A DNA stretch of 64,000 bases, from NCBI RefSeq assembly GCF_014196255.1, contig NZ_JACIDH010000002.1, forward strand, positions 248,001 to 312,000. Reading direction: 5' to 3'. The first letter of the stretch is position 1, and each line of letters begins with the position of its first letter. Both the position numbers and the translations under genes were made by a program. The notes under the pieces are model-generated. The model searched no databases. It had not been told where the DNA came from and saw only the letters and a program-made list of their open reading frames with translations. The stretch is from Sphingomonas pseudosanguinis. GTDB taxonomy: Bacteria > Pseudomonadota > Alphaproteobacteria > Sphingomonadales > Sphingomonadaceae. Below are positions 1-9,746 of this stretch, one piece after another.

Positions 1-2088
1 TTCAACCGCGAACTCTCCTGGCTGGCGTTCAATCGCCGCGTGCTGGAGGAGGCGTGCAATTCGGCGCATCCGCTGCTCGAACGGCTGCGCTTCCTGTCGA
101 TCTCGGGGTCGAACCTCGATGAATTCTTCATGGTGCGCGTCGCCGGGTTGAAGGGACAACAAGCGCAGGATGTCGAGCAGCGCTCGGTCGACGGACTGAC
201 GCCCGGGCAGCAGCTGAACGGCATCGTTGCCGAGGCCGACCGGCTGATGGCCAGCCAGCAGGAGGTGTGGGGTGACCTGCGCAACCTGCTCGACGAGGCG
301 GGCATCTTCGTCCTGCGCCGAGATGCGATCGATGCGGAGGCCAATAGCTGGCTCGAAACCCATGTCCGCGAGCAGATTTTCCCGATCCTGACGCCCCAGG
401 CGCTCGACCCCGCGCATCCCTTTCCGTTCATTCCCAACAAGGGTCTGTCGATGATCTTCGACCTGACCCGCGTGTCGGATCAGGAGCCGATTCGCGAACT
501 GGTGATGATCCCCGCCACCATGCCGCGTTTCGTGCGGTTGCCGGGCGAGGGCGCGCGCTATGTCTCGATCGAGACGATCCTGCGCCGCTTCTCGGGGCTG
601 CTCTTCCCCGGCTATATCGTCAACGGCGCGGCGACCTTCCGCGTGCTGCGCGACAGCGACATCGAGATCGAGGAGGAGGCGGAGGATCTGGTCCGCTATT
701 TCGCCAACGCGATCAAGCGGCGTCGGCGCGGGCGGGTGATCCGGCTGGAGCTGGAAACCGGCATGCCCGACGAGCTGGCCGACGTGCTGCGCGACGAACT
801 GGGCGGCAGCGACGCGATCATCACCGAGAGCGGCAATCTGCTTGGCATCGGCGACCTCGACATGCTGGTCGACGAGGATCGCCCCGACCTGAAATTCCCA
901 CCCTATTCCCCGCGCTTTCCCGAACGAATCCGGGAGTTTGCCGGCGATTGCTTCGCCGCGATCAAAGCCAAGGACATCGTCGTCCATCACCCGTACGAGA
1001 CGTTCGAGGTGGTCATCGCCTTCCTGAAACAGGCGGCGGCCGACCCCGATGTCGTGGCGATCAAGCAGACGCTCTACCGCGCCGGCAAACAGTCGGCGAT
1101 CATCAACGCGCTGATCGCGGCGGCGGAGGCCGGCAAGTCGGTGACGGCGATCGTCGAACTCAAGGCTCGCTTCGACGAGGAGCAGAACCTCTATTGGGCC
1201 TCGGCGCTGGAGCGCGCCGGCGTGCAGGTCGTCTATGGCTTCATCGATTGGAAGACGCACGCCAAGGTGTCGATGGTCGTCCGGCGCGAGGGCAGCGATT
1301 TCCGCACTTACTGCCATTTCGGCACGGGCAATTATCACCCGATCACCGCGCGCATCTATACCGACCTTAGCTTCTTCACCGCCGATCCGCTGCTCGGGCG
1401 CGATGCGGCGCAGATGTTCAACTACATCACCGGCTATGTCGAACCGGTGGCGATGAACCATGTCAGCCTGTCGCCACGCGACCTGCGCCACAATCTGATG
1501 GCGCTGATCGACGCCGAGATCGCGCATGCCCGCGCAGGTCGTACGGGCAGCCTGTGGGCCAAGGTCAATTCGCTGGTCGACCCGCTGGTGATCGAGAAGC
1601 TCTACGAGGCGAGCGGCGCCGGCGTCGAGATCGACCTGATCGTACGCGGCATCTGCTGCCTGCGGCCGGGCGTGCCGGGCATGTCGGAAAATATCCGGGT
1701 CAAGTCGGTCGTCGGCCGCTTCCTCGAACACAGCCGCATCTGGGCGTTCGGGAACGGCAAGGCCTTGCCCCATGATTCGGCCAAGGTCTTCATCTCCTCG
1801 GCGGACTGGATGCCGCGCAACTTCGACCGCCGGGTCGAATATATGCTGCCCATCCTCAACCCGACCGTGCACGACCAGATCCTGGACCAGGTGATGGTCG
1901 CCAATCTGCTCGACAATGAACAAAGCTGGGAACTGGAGTCGGATGGCAGCTATGTCCGCGATCAGCCCGGCGACCGCCCCTTCAACCTGCATCGGTATTT
2001 CATGACCAATCCCTCGCTTTCGGGGCGCGGTGCCGCGCTCGATACCAGCAAGGCGGTGCCGACCCTGTCGCTGCGCCGGCAGAAGTGA
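1..2088 (+). CDS. ppk1: Polyphosphate kinase 1, 5' end outside the window
   Basis: Reversibly transfers the terminal phosphate of ATP to inorganic polyphosphate. The frame is open from base 1 with [15 protein letters not shown], the conserved N-terminal helix of the family, so the start codon and probably 10-40 residues lie upstream of the window; 695 residues are present against a usual 690-730. Both histidines expected in the active site are visible, in [12 protein letters not shown] (codon at 1315) and in [11 protein letters not shown] (codon at 1729), followed by [15 protein letters not shown]. It ends 17 bases before ppx on the same strand, so synthesis and degradation of polyphosphate are probably co-transcribed. 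The family assignment is close to certain. Confidence 0.97.
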   Translation, partial: FNRELSWLAFNRRVLEEACNSAHPLLERLRFLSISGSNLDEFFMVRVAGLKGQQAQDVEQRSVDGLTPGQQLNGIVAEADRLMASQQEVWGDLRNLLDEAGIFVLRRDAIDAEANSWLETHVREQIFPILTPQALDPAHPFPFIPNKGLSMIFDLTRVSDQEPIRELVMIPATMPRFVRLPGEGARYVSIETILRRFSGLLFPGYIVNGAATFRVLRDSDIEIEEEAEDLVRYFANAIKRRRRGRVIRLELETGMPDELADVLRDELGGSDAIITESGNLLGIGDLDMLVDEDRPDLKFPPYSPRFPERIREFAGDCFAAIKAKDIVVHHPYETFEVVIAFLKQAAADPDVVAIKQTLYRAGKQSAIINALIAAAEAGKSVTAIVELKARFDEEQNLYWASALERAGVQVVYGFIDWKTHAKVSMVVRREGSDFRTYCHFGTGNYHPITARIYTDLSFFTADPLLGRDAAQMFNYITGYVEPVAMNHVSLSPRDLRHNLMALIDAEIAHARAGRTGSLWAKVNSLVDPLVIEKLYEASGAGVEIDLIVRGICCLRPGVPGMSENIRVKSVVGRFLEHSRIWAFGNGKALPHDSAKVFISSADWMPRNFDRRVEYMLPILNPTVHDQILDQVMVANLLDNEQSWELESDGSYVRDQPGDRPFNLHRYFMTNPSLSGRGAALDTSKAVPTLSLRRQK

Positions 2089-2105
2089 CGGGCGAAGGCT
2101 GAACC

Positions 2106-3578
2106 ATGGCAGGAACGCACGCGCCGCGCATGGCGATCATCGACATCGGCTCGAACTCGGTCCGGCTAGTCGTCTATCAGGGGCCGCCGCGCCTGCCGGC
2201 GACGCTCTTCAACGAGAAGGTCATGGCGGGCCTCGGGCGCGGTCTGGCTGCGACCGGTGCGATCGATCCGGTCGCGCTCGGCAAGGCGCAGGTGGCGCTC
2301 GCCCGGTTCGCCAGTCTTGCGCGCGAGATGGGTGTGGAGACGCTGCGCACCGTGGCGACCGCGGCGGTGCGCGATGCGGCCAATGGCGGTGAGCTGATCG
2401 CCTGCGCCGAATCGCTGGGCCTCAAGGTCGAACTGCTATCGGGCGAGCAGGAAGCCAAGGGGGCGGGGGAGGGCGTGTTGTCGGCCATCCCCGACGCCGA
2501 TGGCATTGTCGGCGATCTGGGCGGCGGCAGCCTGGAGCTGGTGCGCGTCCGTGACGGTCAGGTCGAGGACCGGGTGTCCTTTCCGCTGGGCGTGCTGCGC
2601 ATCCCGGCGCTGCGCGAACGCGGCGGCAAGACGTTCGAGCGGCATATCGCCCGCCTGATCGAGGAGGCCGGTTGGGAAGGACGCGGGCGAGGCCTGCCCT
2701 TCTATCTGGTCGGCGGATCATGGCGCGCGCTGGCGCGGCTGGACATGACGCTGGCCGGCTATCCGTTGCCCATCATCCACCACTATGAGCTGACGCCGAC
2801 CGACATATTGCGGCTGTCACGCACGATCCCGCACCTCAGCAAGGCACGCCTGCGCGAGGTGAAGGGTCTATCGTCCAGCCGCGCCGCCACGCTGGGCGAT
2901 GCCACGGCGCTGCTCAGCGTCCTGCTCAAGCATCTGGGTAGCAGCACGACGGTCGTCTCGGCCTATGGCCTGCGCGAGGGCCTGCTCTATGGCGGGTTGG
3001 ATGCCAAGACGCGCGCGCTCGACCCGCTGATCGTCGCGGCGCGGGAGGAAGGACGACTGCTCGGCCGCTTCCCCGAACATGGCGATCTGCTCGAAAGCTG
3101 GACCGCGCCGCTGTTCAACGGTGAGGCGGCGGCCGAGGCACGGCTGCGGCACGCGGCCTGTCTGCTGGCCGATGTCGGCTGGCGCGCCAATCCGGAATTT
3201 CGCTCAGAGCGGGGGGTGGAGATCGCGCTGCACGGCAATTGGGTCGGTATCGATGCGGTCGGCCGCGCGATGCTGGCGCAGGCGCTGCACACCAGCCTGG
3301 GCGGCGGATTAGACGTACCCGCACCTTTGGCCGAACTGGCGAGCCCGGCGCAGTTGAAGCTGGCGACCAGTTGGGGCCTGGCGGTCCGGTTGGGGCAGCG
3401 ACTGAGCGGAGGACTGGCCGGACCGCTGGAACGGAGCGGACTGGTGATCGACGAGTCGACGCTTGGCCTGGCGATGCGCGAAGAGGATCGCGGCTTTTAC
3501 GGCGAAGCGGTGGAGCGCCGCCATGCGGCGCTGGCCACCGCCATGGGGCGGACGCCGGTTCGGCTCAGCCGCACTTGA
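2106..3578 (+). CDS. ppx: Exopolyphosphatase, Ppx/GppA family
   Basis: Hydrolyses polyphosphate from its ends, or pppGpp if it acts as GppA. The protein has 490 residues. The sugar-kinase-like ATPase fold shows its two phosphate loops: AIIDIGSNSVRLVVYQG near residues 11-27 and GDLGGGSLELVRV near 139-151. A C-terminal HD-like helical region follows from about residue 310. It starts 17 bases after the ppk1 stop, the usual ppk-ppx pairing, which favours exopolyphosphatase over guanosine pentaphosphatase. Its last 14 bases overlap the end of the convergent I78 lipoprotein gene. Confidence 0.94.
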   Translation: MAGTHAPRMAIIDIGSNSVRLVVYQGPPRLPATLFNEKVMAGLGRGLAATGAIDPVALGKAQVALARFASLAREMGVETLRTVATAAVRDAANGGELIACAESLGLKVELLSGEQEAKGAGEGVLSAIPDADGIVGDLGGGSLELVRVRDGQVEDRVSFPLGVLRIPALRERGGKTFERHIARLIEEAGWEGRGRGLPFYLVGGSWRALARLDMTLAGYPLPIIHHYELTPTDILRLSRTIPHLSKARLREVKGLSSSRAATLGDATALLSVLLKHLGSSTTVVSAYGLREGLLYGGLDAKTRALDPLIVAAREEGRLLGRFPEHGDLLESWTAPLFNGEAAAEARLRHAACLLADVGWRANPEFRSERGVEIALHGNWVGIDAVGRAMLAQALHTSLGGGLDVPAPLAELASPAQLKLATSWGLAVRLGQRLSGGLAGPLERSGLVIDESTLGLAMREEDRGFYGEAVERRHAALATAMGRTPVRLSRT

Positions 3579-3852
3579 TCCTGACGACCCGGCCGGCCGC
3601 ATCGGTTTCGATGTTCAGCCGGTCGGTGCGATAGTCCATCATCACCGCGTCGCCCGGCGCGATCACGCGGATCGTGCGGGCGCCGGTGCGCTTCAGCGTC
3701 GGTGCCCGCATCGCCTCGGTCCAAGGCTTGCCGACCAGATCGGCGACCCGCGTCTCACCGCAACCGATCAGGTCGGATACCTCTTCCGGCTTGGCGGTGG
3801 CGGTGCAGGCCATGAGCGGCAGCAACGCCACGATCGTCAGCACTCGGATCAT
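3565..3852 (-). CDS. Lipoprotein, peptidase inhibitor I78 family
   Basis: A 95-residue protein with a lipoprotein signal: a short positive start, a hydrophobic core and the lipobox LMAC with the lipidated Cys at residue 16. The mature part matches the I78 family layout: Cys-containing start ([13 protein letters not shown]), the central [19 protein letters not shown] segment and a C-terminal IKCG, with two cysteines that could form a disulfide. I78 proteins are predicted serine-protease inhibitors; the physiological target is not deducible. The start overlaps the rnd stop by 4 bases (ATGA), so it is read as the second gene of an rnd operon, an odd pairing of an RNase and an envelope inhibitor. 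Confidence 0.85.
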   Translation of the reverse strand: MIRVLTIVALLPLMACTATAKPEEVSDLIGCGETRVADLVGKPWTEAMRAPTLKRTGARTIRVIAPGDAVMMDYRTDRLNIETDAAGRVVRIKCG

Positions 3853-5030
3853 GCCGGTTCGTCCTCGGTCCGCACCATCTTAAGCTTGCCGTTTTTGACG
3901 ACGAAGCCGGTGCGGCCTTCGACCAGATCGAGCGCGTCGCGGCCGAACTGTTCGAAGCGCCAGCCGTCGAGCACCGCCAGGCCGCTGCGGACGCCCGCCG
4001 CCAGCATCTCCAGATCGTCCGAGCGGGCGAGCAGACGCGGCGCGACGTCGATGTCGCGCGCGCGGATCTTGAGAAGCAGCTTGAGGAGATCGGCGACCAG
4101 CGCACCTTCGCGGCCCAGCCCCGGCTTGCGGTCGTCGCGCGCGGGGAGTTCGTCGGCGTCGAGCGGGGTCGCCGTCTCCAGCGCATCCATCAGACGTCCG
4201 CCGATGTCGTTGCTCGCCCAGGTCGCGGACAGGCCGCGTACCTTGGCCAGATCGGCCTGCTTGCGCGGCGGATGCCCGGCCAGATCGGCGAGCGTCTCGT
4301 CCTTGACGATGCGGCCACGCGGCAAGTCCTTCGCCTGGGCCTCCAGCTCGCGCCAGCGCGCCAGCGCCTTCATCCGGCCGAGCATGTCGGGCTTGCGCCC
4401 CGACACGCGCACCCGCTTCCAGGCCGAGTCCGGGTCGTTGGCATAATGTTCGGGATCGGCCAGCCGCTCCATCTCCTGGTCCAGCCACGCGCCGCGCCCG
4501 GTCTTGCGCAGCCGCTCCAGCATCCGGGGGAAGATCGCCGACAAATGGGTCACGTCGCCGATCGCATAATCGACCTGCCGCTGGTCGAGCGGACGGCGCG
4601 ACCAGTCGGTGAAGCGCGCACCCTTGTCGACCTGGATACCCAGCCAGCTGTCGACCAGATTGGAATAGCCGATCTGCTCGCCCTGACCCAGCGCCATCGC
4701 CGCGATCTGCGTGTCGAACAGCGGGTGCGGGGTCTTGCCGGTCAGATTGTAGATGATCTCGATATCCTGGCCGCCGGCATGAAAGACCTTCAGCACCTCG
4801 TCATTGTTGACCAGCAGGTCGAGCAGCGGCGTCATGTCCAGGCCGGGGGCCTTGGGATCGATCGCGGCGGCTTCCTGCGTATCGGCGATCTGGATCAGGC
4901 ACAGCTCGGGCCAATAGGTGCTTTCGCGCATGAATTCGGTATCGACCGTGATGAAGTCGGCCTGGGACAGGCGGGCGCAAAGATTGGCGAGCGTGGCGCT
5001 GTCGGTAATCAACGGATGGACGTGCATCAT
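3849..5030 (-). CDS. rnd: Ribonuclease D
   Basis: A 3'-5' exoribonuclease that trims tRNA precursors. The DEDD motifs are all visible: Exo I in [17 protein letters not shown], Exo II around [13 protein letters not shown] and Exo III in [13 protein letters not shown]-type helical repeats follow from about residue 200. I place the start at the ATG pair 5030/5027 ([11 protein letters not shown]). The frame stays open to a GTG at 5072, but that adds an Arg-rich stretch unlike RNase D N-termini. No strong Shine-Dalgarno precedes either choice, so the start is uncertain by up to 14 residues. Divergent from aspS; the I78 lipoprotein is coupled downstream. Confidence 0.93.
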   Translation of the reverse strand: MMHVHPLITDSATLANLCARLSQADFITVDTEFMRESTYWPELCLIQIADTQEAAAIDPKAPGLDMTPLLDLLVNNDEVLKVFHAGGQDIEIIYNLTGKTPHPLFDTQIAAMALGQGEQIGYSNLVDSWLGIQVDKGARFTDWSRRPLDQRQVDYAIGDVTHLSAIFPRMLERLRKTGRGAWLDQEMERLADPEHYANDPDSAWKRVRVSGRKPDMLGRMKALARWRELEAQAKDLPRGRIVKDETLADLAGHPPRKQADLAKVRGLSATWASNDIGGRLMDALETATPLDADELPARDDRKPGLGREGALVADLLKLLLKIRARDIDVAPRLLARSDDLEMLAAGVRSGLAVLDGWRFEQFGRDALDLVEGRTGFVVKNGKLKMVRTEDEPA

Positions 5031-5054
5031 CCGCACATAGCGCCGTGCTCGCGC

Positions 5055-5086
5055 CTTGACAAAGAAGAACACGACCCCGTTACGAT
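5055..5086 (+). promoter_or_regulatory. Possible sigma-70-type promoter for aspS
   Basis: TTGACA at 5056-5061 is a perfect -35 box. The best -10 candidate is TACGAT at 5081-5086, 4 of 6 matches and 19 bases away, so the pairing is weak. A second TTGACA lies at 5131-5136 without a convincing -10. The region separates the divergent rnd and aspS genes and must hold promoters for both, but I cannot fix either. Confidence 0.28.
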
Positions 5087-5195
5087 CGGATGCGCTTTCC
5101 CCGATCCCCGGGTCTGTCGGTACATATTGATTGACAAAACCGGGGTGGGCGGGGAAGCGGCAGCACTTTCATCAGACGTTCGGAAGAATGCCCCC

Positions 5196-7001
5196 ATGCA
5201 CGCCTATCGTACTCACACCTGCGCCGCGCTGACCGCCGAAGCGGTCGGCCAGACGGTCCGCCTCTCGGGCTGGGTCCATCGCAAGCGCGATCATGGCGGC
5301 GTGCTGTTCGTCGATCTGCGCGATCACTATGGCATCACCCAGATCGTCGCCGACAGCGACACGCCCGCGCTCGCCATTCTGGAAAGCGTCCGCGTTGAGT
5401 CGGTCGTGACCATCGACGGCGTGGTGAAGGCCCGCTCGGCCGGCACCGTGAACGCCAACCTGGCAACCGGCGAGATCGAGGTGTTCGCGCGCGGCGCGAC
5501 CGTGCTGTCGGCCGCCGAGGAGCTGCCGATGCCGGTGGCGGGCGAGCAGGAATATCCCGAAGACATTCGCCTGCGCTATCGCTTCCTCGACCTGCGCCGG
5601 GACACGCTGCACGCCAATATCGTGCGCCGCACCCAGGTGATCTCGGACATGCGGCGTCGCATGGAGACGGCAGGCTTCACCGAATATTCGACCCCGATCC
5701 TGACCGCCTCGTCGCCGGAAGGTGCGCGTGACTTCCTGGTGCCCAGCCGCATCCATCCGGGTAAGTTCTACGCGCTGCCGCAGGCGCCACAGCAATATAA
5801 GCAACTGCTGATGGTCGCTGGCTTCGACCGTTATTTCCAGATCGCGCCCTGTTTCCGAGACGAAGACCCGCGCGCCGACCGCCTGCCGGGCGAGTTCTAT
5901 CAGCTCGACCTGGAGATGAGCTTCGTCACCCAGGAAGAGGTGTGGGAGACGATGGAGCCGGTGATCGGTGGCATCTTCGAGAAGTTCGCCGATGGCCGCA
6001 CCGTCACGCCCGTAGGTGAGTTCCCGCGCATTCCGTACTCGGAGTCGATGCTGAAGTACGGCAACGACAAGCCCGACCTGCGCAACCCGTTGATCATCAC
6101 CGATGTCTCGGAGCATTTCACGACCTCGGGCTTCGGCCTGTTCGAGAAGATCGTCGGCTCGGGCGGCGTCGTCCGCGCGATCCCCGCGCCCAAGACCGCC
6201 GAGAAGAGCCGCAAGTTCTTCGACGAGATGAACGAATGGGCACGCGCCGAGGGTCATGCGGGCCTGGGCTATGTCACCCGCAAGGGCGGCGAGTTCGGCG
6301 GTCCGATCGCCAAGAACCATGGCACCGAGGGTATGGAAGCGCTCTACGCCGCGCTCGGCCTCGGCCCCGATGACGGCCTGTTTTTCGCGGCGGGCAAGGT
6401 CGAGGCGGCGGCCAAGCTGGCTGGGCTCGCACGTACCCGCGTCGCCGAGCAGCTTGGCCTGATCGAGGAAGGCGCGTTCCGCCTGTGCTGGATCGTCGAC
6501 TTCCCCTTCTACGAATGGGATGAGGACGAGAAGAAGGTCGAGTTCGCCCACAACCCCTTCTCGATGCCGCAGGGTGGCATGGAAGCGCTCACCTCCGCCG
6601 ATCCGCTGTCGCTCAAGGCGTATCAATATGATCTGGTCTGCAACGGCTTCGAAATCGCGTCGGGCTCGATCCGCAACCAGAGCCCCGAACTGATGGTCGC
6701 CGCGTTCGAGAAGGTCGGCCTATCGAAGGCGGATGTCGAGGAGCGCTTCGGCGGGCTCTATCGCGCGTTCCAGTACGGCGCCCCGCCGCATGGTGGCATG
6801 GCCGCCGGTGTCGACCGTATCGTTATGCTGATCTGCGGTGCGCAGAACCTTCGCGAAATCTCGCTGTTCCCGATGAACCAGCGTGCCGAGGACCTGCTGA
6901 TGGGCGCGCCCAGCCTGCCCAGCAACAAGCAGATGCGCGAGCTGTCGCTGCGTTCGACCGCGGAAGCGAAGAAGGATGTGGATCAGGTCGTCGCTGGCTG
7001 A
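5196..7001 (+). CDS. aspS: Aspartyl-tRNA synthetase, probably non-discriminating
   Basis: Class II synthetase of 601 residues. An N-terminal OB-fold anticodon domain ([19 protein letters not shown]) precedes motif 2 ([15 protein letters not shown]), the bacterial insertion domain and motif 3 ([17 protein letters not shown]). The frame runs open far upstream, to 4272, but homology begins at the ATG at 5196, which has GGAAG 9 bases upstream. The OB-fold has RDH where the E. coli enzyme has RDL. As I recall, this His is a determinant of relaxed specificity in AspRS that also charge tRNA-Asn, so Asn-tRNA is probably completed by GatCAB. A strong terminator follows. Confidence 0.97.
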   Translation: MHAYRTHTCAALTAEAVGQTVRLSGWVHRKRDHGGVLFVDLRDHYGITQIVADSDTPALAILESVRVESVVTIDGVVKARSAGTVNANLATGEIEVFARGATVLSAAEELPMPVAGEQEYPEDIRLRYRFLDLRRDTLHANIVRRTQVISDMRRRMETAGFTEYSTPILTASSPEGARDFLVPSRIHPGKFYALPQAPQQYKQLLMVAGFDRYFQIAPCFRDEDPRADRLPGEFYQLDLEMSFVTQEEVWETMEPVIGGIFEKFADGRTVTPVGEFPRIPYSESMLKYGNDKPDLRNPLIITDVSEHFTTSGFGLFEKIVGSGGVVRAIPAPKTAEKSRKFFDEMNEWARAEGHAGLGYVTRKGGEFGGPIAKNHGTEGMEALYAALGLGPDDGLFFAAGKVEAAAKLAGLARTRVAEQLGLIEEGAFRLCWIVDFPFYEWDEDEKKVEFAHNPFSMPQGGMEALTSADPLSLKAYQYDLVCNGFEIASGSIRNQSPELMVAAFEKVGLSKADVEERFGGLYRAFQYGAPPHGGMAAGVDRIVMLICGAQNLREISLFPMNQRAEDLLMGAPSLPSNKQMRELSLRSTAEAKKDVDQVVAG

Positions 7002-7021
7002 CCTGGTCATTCAGGGCAAAT

Positions 7022-7059
7022 AAAAGGGCGGGCGCCGAATGCGGCGTCCGCCCTTTTTT
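7022..7059 (+). terminator. Intrinsic terminator, aspS / carbonic anhydrase (bidirectional)
   Basis: A 15-base-pair stem (7022-7036 with 7043-7057, one G-T wobble) with a 6-base loop, then a run of six T at 7054-7059. The stem starts with AAAA, so the minus strand also reads into a T run and the element can end both convergent genes. A second small hairpin (CCGGGTC/GACCCGG, 7071-7087) sits between it and the carbonic anhydrase stop. Confidence 0.9.
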
Positions 7060-7097
7060 ACGTCTCGAGTCCGGGTCGGGGACCCGGACCGAGTTCC

Positions 7098-7754
7098 TTA
7101 CGCTGCAGCCAGGGCCGGGGCGGCGGGCTTGAACTCGCCATTCTCGTCCATCAGGTGCAGCACGCCATCGGCGATCGCGAAATAGGCGCCGCGCAGCGTC
7201 AGCTTGCCCGCATCCTCACGCTTGGTGACGAAGGGGAAGGTGCGCAGATTGGCAATCGAGGTGCGGACCGATTCCAGCTCCATCTCACGCATCGCGTCGG
7301 CATCGGCGCCGTCGCCGTGCTTGGCGATGACTTTTTCGCGTGCATCGTCCAGCAGGCTCACCCAGTCGGAGACGAAGCCACCTTCACCCTGCGGCGCATG
7401 GGCAAACCCTTGCGTCAGCGCAGCCTTGCAGCCGCCACAAGCGCCGTGACCCATGACGACGACGTCCGTTACTTCCAGCTGCGTCACCGCGAATTCCAGA
7501 GCGGCCGACACGCCGTGATGACCGCCACCGGTCTCGAACGGAGGGACGAGGTTGGCGACGTTGCGGACGACGAAGATTTCGCCGGGCAGCGTGTCGAAAA
7601 TCTGCGCCGGATCGACGCGGCTGTCCGAGCACGCGATGACCATGACCTTGGGGCTCTGCCCTTCCTTCAACTCGGCCCAGCGGTCGCGCTGGCGACGCCA
7701 ATCGGACGTCCGAAAGCGCTGATAGCCATCCACGAGGTCGTTAAAGTCGGTCAT
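7098..7754 (-). CDS. Beta-class carbonic anhydrase
   Basis: Zinc enzyme interconverting CO2 and bicarbonate, 218 residues, cytoplasmic (no signal peptide). The metal site is complete: Cys42 and Asp44 with Arg46 in ACSDSRVDP, and His103 and Cys106 in MGHGACGGC. The length and the [15 protein letters not shown] segment fit the bacterial Can/CynT group. The ATG at 7754 begins [15 protein letters not shown] palindromic EcfG-type motif lies 41-69 bases upstream and is correctly placed to drive this gene, suggesting a general-stress input. Divergent from lipA. Confidence 0.95.
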   Translation of the reverse strand: MTDFNDLVDGYQRFRTSDWRRQRDRWAELKEGQSPKVMVIACSDSRVDPAQIFDTLPGEIFVVRNVANLVPPFETGGGHHGVSAALEFAVTQLEVTDVVVMGHGACGGCKAALTQGFAHAPQGEGGFVSDWVSLLDDAREKVIAKHGDGADADAMREMELESVRTSIANLRTFPFVTKREDAGKLTLRGAYFAIADGVLHLMDENGEFKPAAPALAAA

Positions 7755-7794
7755 TGCTCTCTCTTATCCAGTTATGGAAACGGCGTTGTAACGC

Positions 7795-7823
7795 TGGAAC
7801 CGGACAGGGCCATGTCGGTTCCA
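7795..7823. promoter_or_regulatory. Palindromic EcfG-type promoter motif between carbonic anhydrase and lipA
   Basis: TGGAACCG at 7795-7802 and CGGTTCCA at 7816-7823 form a perfect 8-base inverted repeat. Read on the plus strand it gives GGAAC-N16-GGTT (7796-7820) facing lipA; on the minus strand it gives GGAAC-N16-GGTT (7822-7798) facing the carbonic anhydrase, about 44 bases from its ATG. The alphaproteobacterial EcfG consensus is GGAAC-N16/17-CGTT, so only the first base of the -10 differs. The minus-strand reading has the better distance to a start codon. It could instead be a repressor dyad. Confidence 0.5.
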
Positions 7824-7903
7824 TATCAAAGTATGTCCGACGCGGACGGGCGCGACATCGGCAGGCATTGTGTCCGGCCCGGTGCGTCGCTATTTCGCAA
7901 CCC

Positions 7904-8827
7904 ATGAACGAGTTGACACCGTTGGCCGCGCCGGTGCGCGCACGCAAGCCCGATTGGATTCGCGTCAAGGCGCCGACGAGCGCAGGCTTCGCCGCCACGC
8001 GCGAACTGATGCGCGCGAAGAGCCTGACGACCGTGTGCGAAGAGGCCGCGTGCCCCAATATCGGTGAATGCTGGTCGAAGAAGCATGCGACCGTCATGAT
8101 CCTGGGCGACACCTGCACCCGGGCCTGCGCCTTCTGCAACGTCAAGACCGGTATGCCGCGCAAGGTCGATGCGATGGAGCCGCAGAACGTCGCCGACGCC
8201 GCCGCGCAGATGGGGCTCAACCATATCGTCGTCACCTCGGTCGACCGCGATGATCTGCCCGATGGCGGCGCGTCGCAATTCGTGAAGGTGATCCAGGCGC
8301 TGCGCCGGACCACCCCGAACACGACGATCGAAATCCTGACGCCGGATTTCCGCAACAAGGCGCAGGCCGCGATCGAGTCGATCGTCGAGGCGCGCCCGGA
8401 CGTCTATAACCACAACCTAGAGACGGTGCCCCGGCTCTATCCGACGATCCGCCCCGGCGCGCGCTATTATGCGTCGCTGCGTCTGCTCGAAAGCGTGAAG
8501 CGCCACGATCCGTCGATCTTCACCAAGTCGGGTATCATGCTGGGCCTGGGTGAAGAGCGGCTGGAGGTCCATCAGGTGATGGACGACATGCGCTCGGCCG
8601 ACATCGATTTCCTGACCATGGGCCAGTATCTCCAGCCGACGCCGCGCCATGCCAAGGTGGCCGAGTTCGTCACGCCCAAGGCGTTCGACGCCTATGCCGC
8701 GATCGCGCGGGCCAAGGGCTTCCTGCTCGTCGCCAGCTCGCCGCTGACCCGCTCCAGCTATCATGCCGGCGACGATTTCGAGCGGCTGCGTGCCGCGCGT
8801 GAGGCGAAGCTGGCGACCGCGCGCTGA
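7904..8827 (+). CDS. lipA: Lipoyl synthase
   Basis: Radical SAM enzyme inserting two sulfurs into octanoyl groups on lipoyl domains, 307 residues. Both iron-sulfur sites are visible: the auxiliary cluster [12 protein letters not shown] (CX4CX5C) and the radical SAM cluster [10 protein letters not shown] (CX3CX2C). The C-terminal [14 protein letters not shown] supplies the conserved Ser ligand region. I use ATG 7904 ([10 protein letters not shown]); the frame is open 150 bases further up, but that part overlaps the intergenic region and the EcfG-type motif and does not look like LipA. The stop overlaps the next start (TGATG), so it is coupled to the RatA-like gene. Confidence 0.97.
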   Translation: MNELTPLAAPVRARKPDWIRVKAPTSAGFAATRELMRAKSLTTVCEEAACPNIGECWSKKHATVMILGDTCTRACAFCNVKTGMPRKVDAMEPQNVADAAAQMGLNHIVVTSVDRDDLPDGGASQFVKVIQALRRTTPNTTIEILTPDFRNKAQAAIESIVEARPDVYNHNLETVPRLYPTIRPGARYYASLRLLESVKRHDPSIFTKSGIMLGLGEERLEVHQVMDDMRSADIDFLTMGQYLQPTPRHAKVAEFVTPKAFDAYAAIARAKGFLLVASSPLTRSSYHAGDDFERLRAAREAKLATAR

Positions 8828-9285
8828 TGCCCAAGCATAGCGAGACACGGCATCTGCCCTATACGCCGGAGCAGATGTTCGATCTGGTCGCCGACGTCGC
8901 CCGCTACCCGGAGTTTCTGCCCTGGGTGTCGGCGATGCGTGTGCGTTCGAATTCGGACACCGAGACGGTCGCCGACATGATCGTCGGCTTCAAGGGGCTG
9001 CGCGAGACCTTCACCAGCCGGGTCACCAAGGCCCGGCCGGAGGCGATCGACGTCGAATATCTCGACGGGCCTTTGAAGTATCTGCGCAACAACTGGCGCT
9101 TCCGTCCCGAGGAACAGGGATGCGCGGTCGACTTCACCGTCGACTTCGCATTCAAGAACCGGGTGTTCGAGATGCTGGCGGGGCAGGTGTTCGGCACCGC
9201 GCTGCGCCGCATGATCGGCGCGTTCGAGGACCGCGCCGCCAAGCTTTACGGCAAGAGCAGCCCCAGCGCCAACAGCGCCGCCTGA
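8827..9285 (+). CDS. RatA/COQ10-like START-domain protein
   Basis: A 152-residue single-domain protein of the polyketide cyclase/START fold, with the typical opening LPYTPEQMFDLVADVARYPEFLPWV and a C-terminal helix ending FGTALRRMIGAFEDRA. Relatives are called coenzyme Q-binding protein COQ10 or ribosome-association toxin RatA; in alphaproteobacteria the lipA-adjacent copy is usually considered a COQ10-like ubiquinone-binding protein. There is no antitoxin partner. It overlaps lipA by one base. The last 40 bases overlap the convergent CinA-domain gene. Confidence 0.88.
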   Translation: MPKHSETRHLPYTPEQMFDLVADVARYPEFLPWVSAMRVRSNSDTETVADMIVGFKGLRETFTSRVTKARPEAIDVEYLDGPLKYLRNNWRFRPEEQGCAVDFTVDFAFKNRVFEMLAGQVFGTALRRMIGAFEDRAAKLYGKSSPSANSAA

Positions 9286-9746
9286 AGCCGGATGCCGCCC
9301 CGGCCGATGTCGCCGAATTCGTGACGCTCGGCCTTGATGTCCTCGGGGTCGCCGCCGCGCAGCGCCTGGGCGAAGACGACGGTCCCGACCGGCTTCTTCG
9401 GGGTGCCGCCACCGGGACCGGCGACGCCGGTGATCGCGACGGCGATGTCCGCCTCGCTCGCCGCCAGTGCACCCTGCGCCATCGCCCAGGCGGTCGCGGT
9501 GGAGACGGCGCCGAAGGTCTCGATCAGCTCGGAATTGACCTTCAACAGGTCGATCTTCGCCTTGTTGGAATAGGTGACGAAGCCCGCCTCGACGACATCC
9601 GACGATCCCGGAATCTCGGTCAGCGCGGCCGACACCAGTCCCCCGGTGCAGCTTTCGGCCAGCGCGACACGGCGGCCGATGGCGCGGTTGGCGGTGACCA
9701 CGCGCTCGGCGAGCGCGATCAGGTCATTGGGAAGTAGCACGTCCAT
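9246..9746 (-). CDS. pncC: CinA C-terminal domain amidase (nicotinamide-nucleotide amidohydrolase)
   Basis: A 166-residue stand-alone CinA C-terminal domain: VALAESCTGGLVSAALTEIPGSS near residues 27-49, then TYSNKAKIDLL and AITGVAGPGGGTPKKPVGTV, which carry the catalytic Ser and the phosphate-binding loop of the NMN deamidase family. It deamidates nicotinamide mononucleotide for pyridine nucleotide recycling. The N-terminal molybdopterin-like domain of full CinA is absent. The ATG at 9746 shares a base with the stop of the preceding secreted-protein gene (TGATG). The frame extends upstream without homology. Confidence 0.88.
   Translation of the reverse strand: MDVLLPNDLIALAERVVTANRAIGRRVALAESCTGGLVSAALTEIPGSSDVVEAGFVTYSNKAKIDLLKVNSELIETFGAVSTATAWAMAQGALAASEADIAVAITGVAGPGGGTPKKPVGTVVFAQALRGGDPEDIKAERHEFGDIGRGGIRLQAALLALGLLLP

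Noticed and set aside
4272..5195. N-terminal extension of the aspS frame
   Set aside because: Covers rnd on the opposite strand and has no similarity to AspRS; a good ribosome-binding site and conserved start are at 5196.
5172..6626. Long open frame antisense to aspS (484 codons)
   Set aside because: A GC-biased shadow of the real gene: no motif, Arg/Ala/Gly-rich composition and no ribosome-binding site.
8827..9285. RatA-RatB toxin pair
   Set aside because: No RatB-like gene is adjacent; the lipA-linked START protein is more probably COQ10-like.
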